A stretch of DNA of 11,463 nucleotides from an uncultured Clostridia bacterium (GTDB lineage Bacteria; Bacillota; Clostridia; Oscillospirales; Ruminococcaceae). The translations under genes and the position numbers were made by a program. Of this stretch, positions 6,279-11,463 are shown one piece after another. The stretch's first letter is position 1, and every line of letters begins with the position of its first letter. The stretch is taken from the NCBI GenBank assembly GCA_944388825.1, contig CALXKG010000170.1, forward strand, positions 1-11,463, given 5' to 3'. Below the pieces are notes generated by a model. That model was not told where the DNA came from, did no database searches, and saw only the letters and a program-made list of their open reading frames with translations.

Positions 6279-6313
6279 GGCCCTGGGACCCAAGCGGATC
6301 CCGGGGCCTTTTT
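6279..6313 (+). terminator. Rho-independent terminator after the EF-hand gene
   Basis: A 10-bp stem GGCCCTGGGA / TCCCGGGGCC (6279-6288, 6299-6308, one wobble pair) is followed by five T and preceded by five A. It lies about 20 nt after the stop codon and is probably active in both directions. Confidence 0.85.
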
Positions 6314-6405
6314 GTGCTGCGGAACGGGCTGCCTCCTTTTGCCTGCGATCCATTCCCGCGGCGCTCTGTCCAATAAGGTCCGCCCGCTTATTTACAAAAT
6401 CCCCC

Positions 6406-6430
6406 TACCATAAAATCGCGGAATATGGTA
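6406..6430. promoter_or_regulatory. Inverted repeat upstream of the lipoprotein gene, candidate operator
   Basis: TACCATA (6406-6412) and TATGGTA (6424-6430) are a perfect 7-11-7 inverted repeat in an AT-rich patch. A -10-like TAAAAT (6429-6434) abuts it, but no convincing -35 is present 16-18 bp upstream. It could be a repressor or activator site. Confidence 0.35.
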
Positions 6431-6491
6431 AAATAAACTGGAACCCGGTATGCCCGGCGGAATGAAAGAGTAAAAGCATGGAGTGATCCAG

Positions 6492-7748
6492 ATGAAAAGA
6501 ATAAAACGTTTGATGGTGTTTTGCCTGGCGGCAGGTTTCCTGGCTTTTGCCGGCTGCGCCCAGGCGGGCGAGACGGCGGCGGAGATCGAGGAGATCCGCG
6601 GGCCGGAGCCGTCCGCGTCCGAGCCTTTGGAAGAAACGCTCACCGGCGACGAGGCGGTGAAGCGGGCCGAGACCTTTCTCGAGGGGATCGCGCCCGGGGT
6701 GTTCGGCGTTTCGCTGCGGGCGCCCGAACCGGTCGAGGCGGACGGGCATACCCTTTACCTGCTCAATCTGCAGGCGGGGGGGAGCCTGGACAGCGTATCC
6801 TATGAGCCGACGCTGGCGGTCGACGCCGGCAGCGGAATCCTCTACTCCTATTACCAGGACGGGACGGTTATCCCCGCCGCCGAGGACGAGCTTTGGCTGA
6901 CTTTCGACGCCGCCGCCGTGGAAGAGATGACCCCGGAGGAACAGGCGAGCCTGGCTGAGGCCGAAAGCTATGCCTCCGAGATGGTGGACGATGGGGAGGC
7001 GGCCTTTGTGCTGCCGCTGAAGACCGGGCAGTATGTCTATGGGGACGAGACGGCCCTTTATGTCGGCTATGCGGGGGAGACGGTGCAGACCTTCGCCCAT
7101 GAGGGGACGCCGGTCACGCCGGATGAGACGACGCTGCTGGCCCGGGACGTCAATTTTGACGGCAACGAGGACCTGCTGCTCAACACCTCCGCCGGCGCGC
7201 CGAACGCCTATTACCTGCTCTGGCTGTTCGACCCGGCAGAGGGGACCTTCTACCCTTATGAGGGGTTTGAGGCGCTGGCCAGCCCGACTGTCAACGCCTC
7301 CGCCAAAGAGATCACCACCTACGAGCGGGGGAGCGCCGCCGACTTCACCCAGGCTGTCTGGCGGTGGGACGATTACGGGGCGCTGCAGCAGGTGAGCCGG
7401 TATGCGGTCGTGTCGGACGAGTCCGGCAACGTTACCGTCAGCGAGACGGCGGCGGACGGGACTGAATCCTCCTTCACCGTCACCGCCGACCAGTATGCGG
7501 CGGCAAGCGAGCTGATGGCCGGGGCGGCGGTCGACTTCTGCATCAGCCGCTACGGCGGGAGCGACAGCCGCACGTTCACCTTCGAGGGGATGCAGACGGT
7601 CAACGACGTCAGCTGTTACAGCATCCTGGTGTCGGAGGGCGGCGAGCCGGCGGTGCGGCTGTATATCGACGCGTCGGCGACCTATATGGTCATGCTGGAC
7701 GAGGACTGCGACGGGACGCCGGAAGAGACGGCCAATATGCAGGAATGA
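6492..7748 (+). CDS. Secreted lipoprotein with FG-GAP/XAC2610-like calcium-loop region
   Basis: This 418-residue surface lipoprotein starts with a basic N-terminus, a hydrophobic core and a lipobox ending A-G-C with Cys22. I chose the ATG at 6492 because GGAG (6480-6483) is 8 nt upstream; the frame also opens at a GTG at 6483. Residues 50-125 have a PepSY-like flavour (LTGDEAVKRAETFL, then a beta-rich stretch). The central part contains DVNFDGNEDLLL at 219-230 followed by NAYYLLWLFD...TFYPYEGF. This resembles the D-x-N-x-D-G repeats of XAC2610/FG-GAP-like proteins, in which the Asp/Asn residues bind calcium. A second acidic loop, DEDCDGTPEE, begins at residue 403 near the C-terminus. No catalytic motif is recognised. 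It lies alone between the EF-hand terminator and the sigma-factor operon; no terminator separates it from the latter. The precise role is unknown, probably envelope-associated. Confidence 0.75.
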   Translation: MKRIKRLMVFCLAAGFLAFAGCAQAGETAAEIEEIRGPEPSASEPLEETLTGDEAVKRAETFLEGIAPGVFGVSLRAPEPVEADGHTLYLLNLQAGGSLDSVSYEPTLAVDAGSGILYSYYQDGTVIPAAEDELWLTFDAAAVEEMTPEEQASLAEAESYASEMVDDGEAAFVLPLKTGQYVYGDETALYVGYAGETVQTFAHEGTPVTPDETTLLARDVNFDGNEDLLLNTSAGAPNAYYLLWLFDPAEGTFYPYEGFEALASPTVNASAKEITTYERGSAADFTQAVWRWDDYGALQQVSRYAVVSDESGNVTVSETAADGTESSFTVTADQYAAASELMAGAAVDFCISRYGGSDSRTFTFEGMQTVNDVSCYSILVSEGGEPAVRLYIDASATYMVMLDEDCDGTPEETANMQE

Positions 7749-7891
7749 AGGATAAATATGGAATCATGAACATTTAAAGACGGACAGTTTGTCTGCCGTA
7801 TGGTCACGATTTATGTACATTTCCCGAAAAACGCGGAAAAAGACGAAAGGTCCCGCCGTGGACGCGGCGTATCATAGAGAGGGGCGCGGAA

Positions 7892-8452
7892 ATGACCGAC
7901 GAATCAATTGTCACCTTATACTGGGCGCGGGACCCGTCCGCCATCGCCCGCAGCGATGAAAAGTACGGCCCCTACTGCCGGAGCATCTCTTTCGGGATCC
8001 TGCGCGACCGGCTGGACGCCGAGGAGTGCGTCAACGATACCTGGCTCTCGGCCTGGAACGCGATGCCGCCCGAGCGGCCGCAGAAGCTGCGGTTTTTCCT
8101 GGGGAAGATCGCCCGCAACCTTTCGATCAACCGGCTGGACGCCCGCCGGGCCAAGAAACGGGGCGGCGGGGAATTGACGCTGGCGCTTTCGGAGCTGGAA
8201 GGGTGCCTGTCGGGCGGGCCGCCGGTCGAAGAACTGGCGGAGGCCCGGGAGCTGGCGGAATTCCTTGCGCGGTTCGTCCACGGCCTGCCGGAGGCAAAGC
8301 GGAAGGTGTTTATCCGGCGGTACTGGTACTTATCCCCTGTCGCCGAAATCGCGCGGGATTACGGGATGAGCGAGGCGAAGGTAACGTCGATGCTCCACCG
8401 GATGCGGGAGAAGCTGAAATCGGCGCTGGAAAAGGAGGGGTACCGCCTGTGA
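7892..8452 (+). CDS. ECF-type RNA polymerase sigma factor
   Basis: This 186-residue alternative sigma factor redirects RNA polymerase to a small set of promoters. Region 2 spans about 20-85, with DAEECVNDTWLSAWNAMPP (42-60) as the conserved core-binding and -10-melting segment. Region 4 spans about 125-180, with the helix-turn-helix YLSPVAEIARDYGMSEAKVTSMLHRMREKL (split around 146-175) that reads the -35. The length and absence of regions 1 and 3 are typical of group 4 sigma factors. The ATG follows an AGAGGGG ribosome binding site about 7 nt away. The stop overlaps the start of the next gene (GTGA), a common sign of sigma/anti-sigma coupling. Many ECF genes drive their own operon, but I could not pick out a convincing promoter in the 143 bp upstream. 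Confidence 0.9.
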   Translation: MTDESIVTLYWARDPSAIARSDEKYGPYCRSISFGILRDRLDAEECVNDTWLSAWNAMPPERPQKLRFFLGKIARNLSINRLDARRAKKRGGGELTLALSELEGCLSGGPPVEELAEARELAEFLARFVHGLPEAKRKVFIRRYWYLSPVAEIARDYGMSEAKVTSMLHRMREKLKSALEKEGYRL

Positions 8453-9066
8453 ACGATCTGGAAAAGCGGGAAGAACGGGCGAAAGCCCTGCTGCTGGCGC
8501 TGGGGAACCTGCGCGAAGAAGACGTCCGGCTGGCGGAAGGGCGGCAAGCACCGCGGGCGCGCAGATGGGGACAGGCGGCCGCGGCGGCGGCGATCCTGCT
8601 GGTCATCGGGTCGGCGGCCGCGGCGGCGCTTTTTACGCTGCCGATGGACGGCGGCTCCACGTCCGGCGCGGAGGGCAGCGGGATGACGTCCGGCGCCGTT
8701 TCCGGTGGATCCGCCGCCGGCGGGGAGAGCATGGACGGCGGGGCCGTGCCCGGGAGCTATACCGTCCTGCTGCTGGATGAAGCGGCGCTGGAGGCGGGGG
8801 AGACGGACCCGGACGCCCTCACGGGGACGTCCGCTGTCCTTACGGCGGACGGGGATACCGGGACGTTGGACGGCAGGCTGGTGACGCTGCCGGAAGGGAT
8901 GCCGCTGTCCGACGGGCTCATCTACGCGCCGGGGCGGCAGGTGTTTATCGCCGGGAGCGGCGGCTGGTACCGCCTCTACCCGGTCTGTCCGGAAGACTGG
9001 CTGGATATCCAGCCGGGGGCGGAAGTCAGCTGGACGGAGGCCCTGGCGCTGCTAAGGGGGGATTAA
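8449..9066 (+). CDS. Single-pass membrane protein, candidate anti-sigma factor
   Basis: This 205-residue protein starts at GTG 8449, which overlaps the sigma-factor stop as GTGA, with AAGGAGGGG 8 nt upstream. The longer open frame reaching back to 8026 lies over the sigma gene and is not the start. Residues 1-40 form a charged cytoplasmic segment with a pattern (AKALLLALGNLREEDVRLAEG) like the sigma-binding N-termini of ECF partner proteins in Clostridia. One transmembrane helix follows at about 42-63. A Gly/Ser-rich linker (about 67-102) then leads to an outer domain with no recognised family. Topology and position make an anti-sigma role likely: it would hold the sigma factor at the membrane until an external signal is sensed. 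The fold is not identified, so this is inferred from context. There is no zinc-binding HxxxCxxC motif, so it is not a ZAS-type anti-sigma. Confidence 0.7.
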   Translation: MNDLEKREERAKALLLALGNLREEDVRLAEGRQAPRARRWGQAAAAAAILLVIGSAAAAALFTLPMDGGSTSGAEGSGMTSGAVSGGSAAGGESMDGGAVPGSYTVLLLDEAALEAGETDPDALTGTSAVLTADGDTGTLDGRLVTLPEGMPLSDGLIYAPGRQVFIAGSGGWYRLYPVCPEDWLDIQPGAEVSWTEALALLRGD

Positions 9067-9067
9067 G

Positions 9068-9580
9068 ATGGCCTATACGCTGGAGACGGTTTACAACCGC
9101 GCGGCCTGTACCGCGATGGCCCGGGCGCTGCGGAAGACTGTCCGCCGGAAAAAGAGCCGGCGGGTGCGGATTTTCGGCGGGGTGGCGCTGGGCGTCGGGC
9201 TGCTGCTGGCGCTCCCCTGGTATCAGGGGTATGAATTCGACCTCTCGACCGCCCTGACGGTCCTGGCGATGGCGGTGATCGTAATTGTAATGCAGTTTGA
9301 GGATCAGCTGAACGGGTACCTCGCCGGGAAGCGGGTGATCGAGGGCGCCGAGAAAAACTGCTGCGTCTTTTCGGAGGACGGCTTCACCACCGAAAACGCC
9401 GTCGGGAAAACCCAGTGGCAATACAGCTCGGTTTCGCGGGTGGTCCGGACGGGCGATTACCTGGTCCTGCTCTTCGACCGGCATCATGCGCAGGCGTACG
9501 ATCTGCGCCGGGTGGCAGACCCGGAGGGGTTTACGCAGTTTGTCGCAGTGAAAACCGGGCAACCGGCTGAACGGGTGTAG
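9068..9580 (+). CDS. YcxB-like membrane protein
   Basis: The ATG lies one base after the stop of the anti-sigma candidate, with AAGGGGGG just upstream, so the two are co-translated. The 170-residue protein has a basic N-terminus, two predicted membrane helices (about 34-51 and 58-76) and a cytoplasmic C-terminal domain (about 90-165). That domain contains TENAVGKTQWQYSSVSRVV and YLVLLFD, the pattern of YcxB-like (PF14317-type) proteins, whose small beta domain resembles a PH-like fold. Function in the family is not established. Its place in the sigma operon suggests a membrane role linked to the same stress or signal. Confidence 0.75.
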   Translation: MAYTLETVYNRAACTAMARALRKTVRRKKSRRVRIFGGVALGVGLLLALPWYQGYEFDLSTALTVLAMAVIVIVMQFEDQLNGYLAGKRVIEGAEKNCCVFSEDGFTTENAVGKTQWQYSSVSRVVRTGDYLVLLFDRHHAQAYDLRRVADPEGFTQFVAVKTGQPAERV

Positions 9581-9609
9581 AACGGGAAGAAACGCGGGAG
9601 GTGTCCCTT

Positions 9610-10221
9610 ATGGCAGAGAAGAAATGGCGGCGGCAGGCGGAAGCGGTATACCGCGCCCTGGATAAAGGGCTGATCAGGCAGCGTACGGATTCATACCACT
9701 GGTCCATTCCCGCCAGCCCGAAGGCACGGGCTGCCCTGGCCCTGATCCTGGGCGGTATGCTGGCTGCGATGGCTGTGGGAGCCGTGCTGATGGGTTGGTT
9801 CCCGGCGGGTTGGCTGGTGGTTTCGCAGGCGGCCTATTACATCCTGCTGTGCGGCGGGTTTGCCGTGTTTATCGCCGGTTTTGTCCTGCTTTGTTACGCG
9901 GTGTCGGAGAAAAAGCGGCTTCTGGCGCTGGCGGGCGTCCTTTTGCTCATAGTGGGGTTTTTAACTGCCGGCCTGACCAGTGAGGGGAAGATACTGGGGG
10001 ACGAAATGGCAAACGGCTTTTCCTTCGCGGGTGAGCGGCTGACCGGGGAACAGATGGACGCGCTGTCGGACGAGACGGTCGAGTGGCTTAACTGGTACAG
10101 CCGCCTCTCCCCGGAGGAGCAGCTGGCGGTCAGCTATGTCCCGGCCGACCTGCTGGAACTGCTGGGGTATTATGATGGGGACTGCGGGACGGCCGACGCG
10201 GCGGCGGAAGAGGCCCCATAA
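9610..10221 (+). CDS. Multi-pass membrane protein of unknown function
   Basis: This 203-residue protein starts at ATG 9610, 8 nt after GGGAGG; the upstream in-frame GTG at 9601 overlaps that site and was not chosen. The basic N-terminal 40 residues are followed by three, perhaps four, membrane helices at about 41-62, 72-96 and 103-121. An acidic C-terminal tail (about 122-203) is then predicted outside the membrane, containing LTGEQMDALSDETVEWLNWYSRLSPEEQLAVSYVP (split region about 141-175). I do not recognise the family. It is 29 nt after the YcxB-like gene and ends at a terminator, so it is the last gene of the ECF sigma operon and may be part of the response or of signal sensing. Confidence 0.65.
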   Translation: MAEKKWRRQAEAVYRALDKGLIRQRTDSYHWSIPASPKARAALALILGGMLAAMAVGAVLMGWFPAGWLVVSQAAYYILLCGGFAVFIAGFVLLCYAVSEKKRLLALAGVLLLIVGFLTAGLTSEGKILGDEMANGFSFAGERLTGEQMDALSDETVEWLNWYSRLSPEEQLAVSYVPADLLELLGYYDGDCGTADAAAEEAP

Positions 10222-10235
10222 CAGGATTGTACAAT

Positions 10236-10262
10236 GCCTGCCGTGACACCGGCGGGCTTTTT
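10236..10262 (+). terminator. Rho-independent terminator of the ECF sigma operon
   Basis: An 8-bp stem GCCTGCCG / CGGCGGGC (10236-10243, 10250-10257, one wobble pair) is followed by five T. It lies 14 nt after the last gene and just before the next promoter. Confidence 0.8.
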
Positions 10263-10277
10263 GTTTGCAAAAAAGCC

Positions 10278-10306
10278 TTGACAAAAGAGGAAAAGTCCGC
10301 TATACT
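10278..10306 (+). promoter_or_regulatory. Strong promoter of the DUF3793-flavodoxin operon
   Basis: Consensus TTGACA (10278-10283) and TATACT (10301-10306) with exactly 17 bp between them. This is the best promoter in the window; transcription should start near 10313, at the left edge of the inverted repeat. Confidence 0.88.
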
Positions 10307-10312
10307 AAGGAT

Positions 10313-10334
10313 GTAGTTAGCAAAAGCTAACTAC
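10313..10334. promoter_or_regulatory. Perfect inverted repeat over the transcription start, candidate metal-repressor operator
   Basis: GTAGTTAGC (10313-10321), four A, then GCTAACTAC (10326-10334). The 9-4-9 symmetry is perfect. The TTAG/CTAA half-sites recall DtxR/IdeR/MntR-type operators, although the spacing differs from the known IdeR consensus. The position at +1 fits repression, and the flavodoxin downstream fits iron control. It would also form a hairpin at the 5' end of the transcript. Confidence 0.6.
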
Positions 10335-10340
10335 TGCGGC

Positions 10341-10377
10341 GGCAGTCCGCGGTCTATTTTGCCGGGCTGCCATTTTT
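10341..10377 (+). terminator. Terminator-like hairpin in the leader (possible attenuator)
   Basis: GGCAGTCC (10341-10348) pairs with GGGCTGCC (10364-10371) with one wobble, around a 15-nt loop that allows two more G-C pairs. It is followed by ATTTTT. It lies between the strong promoter and the first gene, so it could abort transcription conditionally. Confidence 0.4.
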
Positions 10378-10386
10378 CTCAAAGCG

Positions 10387-10409
10387 GTAGTTAGCAATAT
10401 CTCACTAAC
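10387..10409. repeat. Second copy of the operator half-site
   Basis: GTAGTTAGCAA (10387-10397) repeats exactly the 11 bases at 10313-10323, 74 bp downstream. An imperfect partner CTAAC follows at 10405-10409. It may be a second operator, or an RNA segment able to pair with GCTAACTAC at 10326-10334 in competition with the first hairpin. Confidence 0.5.
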
Positions 10410-10425
10410 AAAAGGAGGGAACCCT

Positions 10426-10977
10426 ATGTCGGAAGAACAGGTGGTCCGCCACTGCGCCCCCACCCTGGCGGGGCTCAAGACCGGCAATATGTTCGGGGTC
10501 TGGTACCCGGACGCCCGCGCCCTGCGGGAGGACCTGCGGGCGTGGAATCTCCGCCTGGCGGGAAAGGGCGTCTGCTTTTTGCCCCTGCGGTATGAAAACA
10601 GCCGGGCGCTGATCTACGTCTACCGGCCCAGCCGCCTGCGGCGGGATCTGGGCGACCGGTCCGCCATGGATCTGCTGGGCCGCTGCGGGTATGACCCCGG
10701 CTCCCCTGCCCGGTGCCTCTGCCAGCTGCGCTGCCGCATGGCCCGGGGAGAGGACTTTCCCCATGAGGTCGGGCTGTTCCTGGGGTATCCCCCCGAGGAC
10801 GTCCGGGGTTTTATGGAGTGCCGGGCCAAGGGTTTCCAGTGCGTGGGCTGCTGGAAAGTCTACGGGGATCCGGAAAAAGCCCGTAAGATCTTTGCCTCCT
10901 ACAAGAAGTGCACGGCCGTGTATACGGCCCGGCACGCCAATGGCACGCCGGTGGAACGGCTCACCGTAGCCGGATAA
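10426..10977 (+). CDS. DUF3793 family protein, cysteine-rich
   Basis: This 183-residue soluble protein has a ribosome binding site AAAGGAGGG 6 nt before its ATG. The sequence fits the DUF3793 family of Clostridia: an N-terminal H-C-A-P-T-L-A-G-L-K segment, GVCFLPLRY near the middle, and a conserved F-P-H-E-V-G-L-F-L-G-Y-P-P-E-D-V region at about residues 106-121. A C-terminal GCWKVYG and a K-C-T stretch follow. It carries ten Cys residues, clustered around 85-104 (RCLCQLRC) and 127-142, which suggests metal or redox chemistry, but the biochemical function is not known. Homologues are commonly found beside flavodoxin and ferrous iron transport genes, from what I recall of the family. It is the first gene of a two-gene operon with the flavodoxin. 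Confidence 0.8.
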   Translation: MSEEQVVRHCAPTLAGLKTGNMFGVWYPDARALREDLRAWNLRLAGKGVCFLPLRYENSRALIYVYRPSRLRRDLGDRSAMDLLGRCGYDPGSPARCLCQLRCRMARGEDFPHEVGLFLGYPPEDVRGFMECRAKGFQCVGCWKVYGDPEKARKIFASYKKCTAVYTARHANGTPVERLTVAG

Positions 10978-11004
10978 CAACAGAATAGAAAGGTTGGGTT
11001 TATA

Positions 11005-11427
11005 ATGCGTAAGATTGCTGTGGTCTATTGGAGCGGGACGGGGAACACCGAAACTATGGCTGGCGCCGTGGCGGAGGGGGTCGCAGAGGCCGGCGGGGAA
11101 GCTACCCTGCTGACTGCCGCCGCGTTCGGCCCCGATCTGGTGGACAATTTTGACGCCATCGCCTTTGGCTGCCCCTCCATGGGCAGTGAGGAGCTGGAGG
11201 AAAGCGAGTTTGCCCCCATGTTCCAGGGCTGCGAGCCCAGGCTGAAGGGGAAGAAGATCGCCCTGTTCGGCTCGTACGGCTGGGGCGACGGGGAGTGGAT
11301 GCGCAGCTGGGAGGAGACCTGCCGGGGAGACGGGGCAGAGCTTGCCTGCCCGCCGGTAATCTGCAACGAAGCGCCGGACGAGGACGCCCTGGCCGCCTGC
11401 CAGGCTTTGGGAAAAGCGTTGGTCTGA
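11005..11427 (+). CDS. Short-chain flavodoxin
   Basis: This 140-residue FMN electron carrier of the cytoplasm often replaces ferredoxin when iron is scarce. The phosphate-binding loop WSGTGNTETMA lies at about 9-19. A 50s-loop region follows with AIAFGCPSMGSEELEE, where GCPSMG packs on the isoalloxazine ring. The FGSYGWGDGEWM segment, at about 91-102, is the second flavin-contacting loop. Its length matches clostridial short-chain flavodoxins. AGAAAGG lies about 11 nt before the ATG, a slightly long spacing. It is 27 nt after the DUF3793 gene with no terminator between, so the two are one operon under the promoter at 10278. No terminator is seen after it in the last 36 bases, so the operon may continue. 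Confidence 0.92.
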   Translation: MRKIAVVYWSGTGNTETMAGAVAEGVAEAGGEATLLTAAAFGPDLVDNFDAIAFGCPSMGSEELEESEFAPMFQGCEPRLKGKKIALFGSYGWGDGEWMRSWEETCRGDGAELACPPVICNEAPDEDALAACQALGKALV

Positions 11428-11442
11428 TTTTTGCTGCTTGCC

Positions 11443-11463
11443 GGAAGGGGAGAAGCTGAAGTG
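11443..11463 (+). other. Possible start of a further gene at the window edge
   Basis: GGAAGGGGAG (11443-11452) is a plausible ribosome binding site 8 nt before a GTG at 11461-11463, the last codon in the window. With no terminator after the flavodoxin, a third operon gene could begin here, but one codon cannot show it. Confidence 0.25.

Noticed and set aside
5550..6373. Minus-strand frames of 267 and 185 codons over the EF-hand region
   Set aside because: They cross two terminators and the rubredoxin 3' end, have no ribosome binding site, and their composition looks like translated non-coding sequence.
6391..6416. TTTACA / TAAAAT promoter for the lipoprotein gene
   Set aside because: The boxes are only 14 bp apart, too short for a normal promoter.
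7780..7799. Hairpin between the lipoprotein and sigma genes as a terminator
   Set aside because: The pairing is interrupted and no T-run follows; not enough for a terminator.
8026..8448. Extended start for the anti-sigma candidate inside the sigma gene
   Set aside because: The upstream part is an out-of-frame shadow of the sigma gene; GTG at 8449 has an ideal ribosome binding site and the usual stop-start overlap.

Overview
The window looks like a chromosomal stretch from a high-GC gut-type Clostridia (Firmicutes, probably Oscillospiraceae or a relative). This is inferred from strong AGGAGG-type ribosome binding sites, TTGACA/TATACT-type promoters, the families present (a DUF3502-type sugar-binding lipoprotein, flavin reductase-rubredoxin fusion, DUF3793 protein, YcxB-like protein) and a GC-rich composition that produces many long antisense shadow frames. 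There is no rRNA, tRNA, CRISPR array, insertion sequence or phage gene.

Left part (1-3545). On the minus strand lies a carbohydrate-type locus: a solute-binding lipoprotein, then the first ~132 codons of a type B carboxylesterase, a strong terminator hairpin, and the first 32 codons of an MFS-like transporter that leaves the window. The esterase has lost its 3' three quarters, and the frame stays open through the hairpin into the transporter. Divergent on the plus strand is an AraC-family regulator. Two 12-bp direct repeats 22 bp apart sit just upstream of the weak -35 of the lipoprotein promoter and are the obvious candidate site for it. The AraC gene and folC converge on a shared bidirectional terminator.

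Middle (3545-7748). folC (folate polyglutamylation) is on the minus strand. Divergent from it is a flavin reductase-rubredoxin fusion (Hrb-like) whose promoter carries a perfect 9-1-9 palindrome resembling a PerR box, consistent with peroxide or oxygen control in an anaerobe. A well-placed internal ribosome binding site could also release the rubredoxin domain alone. Then come a 73-residue EF-hand protein behind a ~175-nt leader and a secreted lipoprotein with an FG-GAP/XAC2610-like D-x-N-x-D-G loop.

Right part (7892-11463). One operon encodes an ECF sigma factor, a translationally coupled single-pass anti-sigma candidate, a YcxB-like membrane protein and an unrecognised multi-pass membrane protein, ending at a terminator. 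A second operon encodes a Cys-rich DUF3793 protein and a short-chain flavodoxin. Its promoter is near consensus and is followed by a perfect 9-4-9 inverted repeat, a terminator-like hairpin, and a second copy of the left repeat arm. This suggests metal-responsive control, possibly at two levels. The most novel-looking points are this leader, the internal rubredoxin start, the esterase-to-transporter junction and the EF-hand microprotein.
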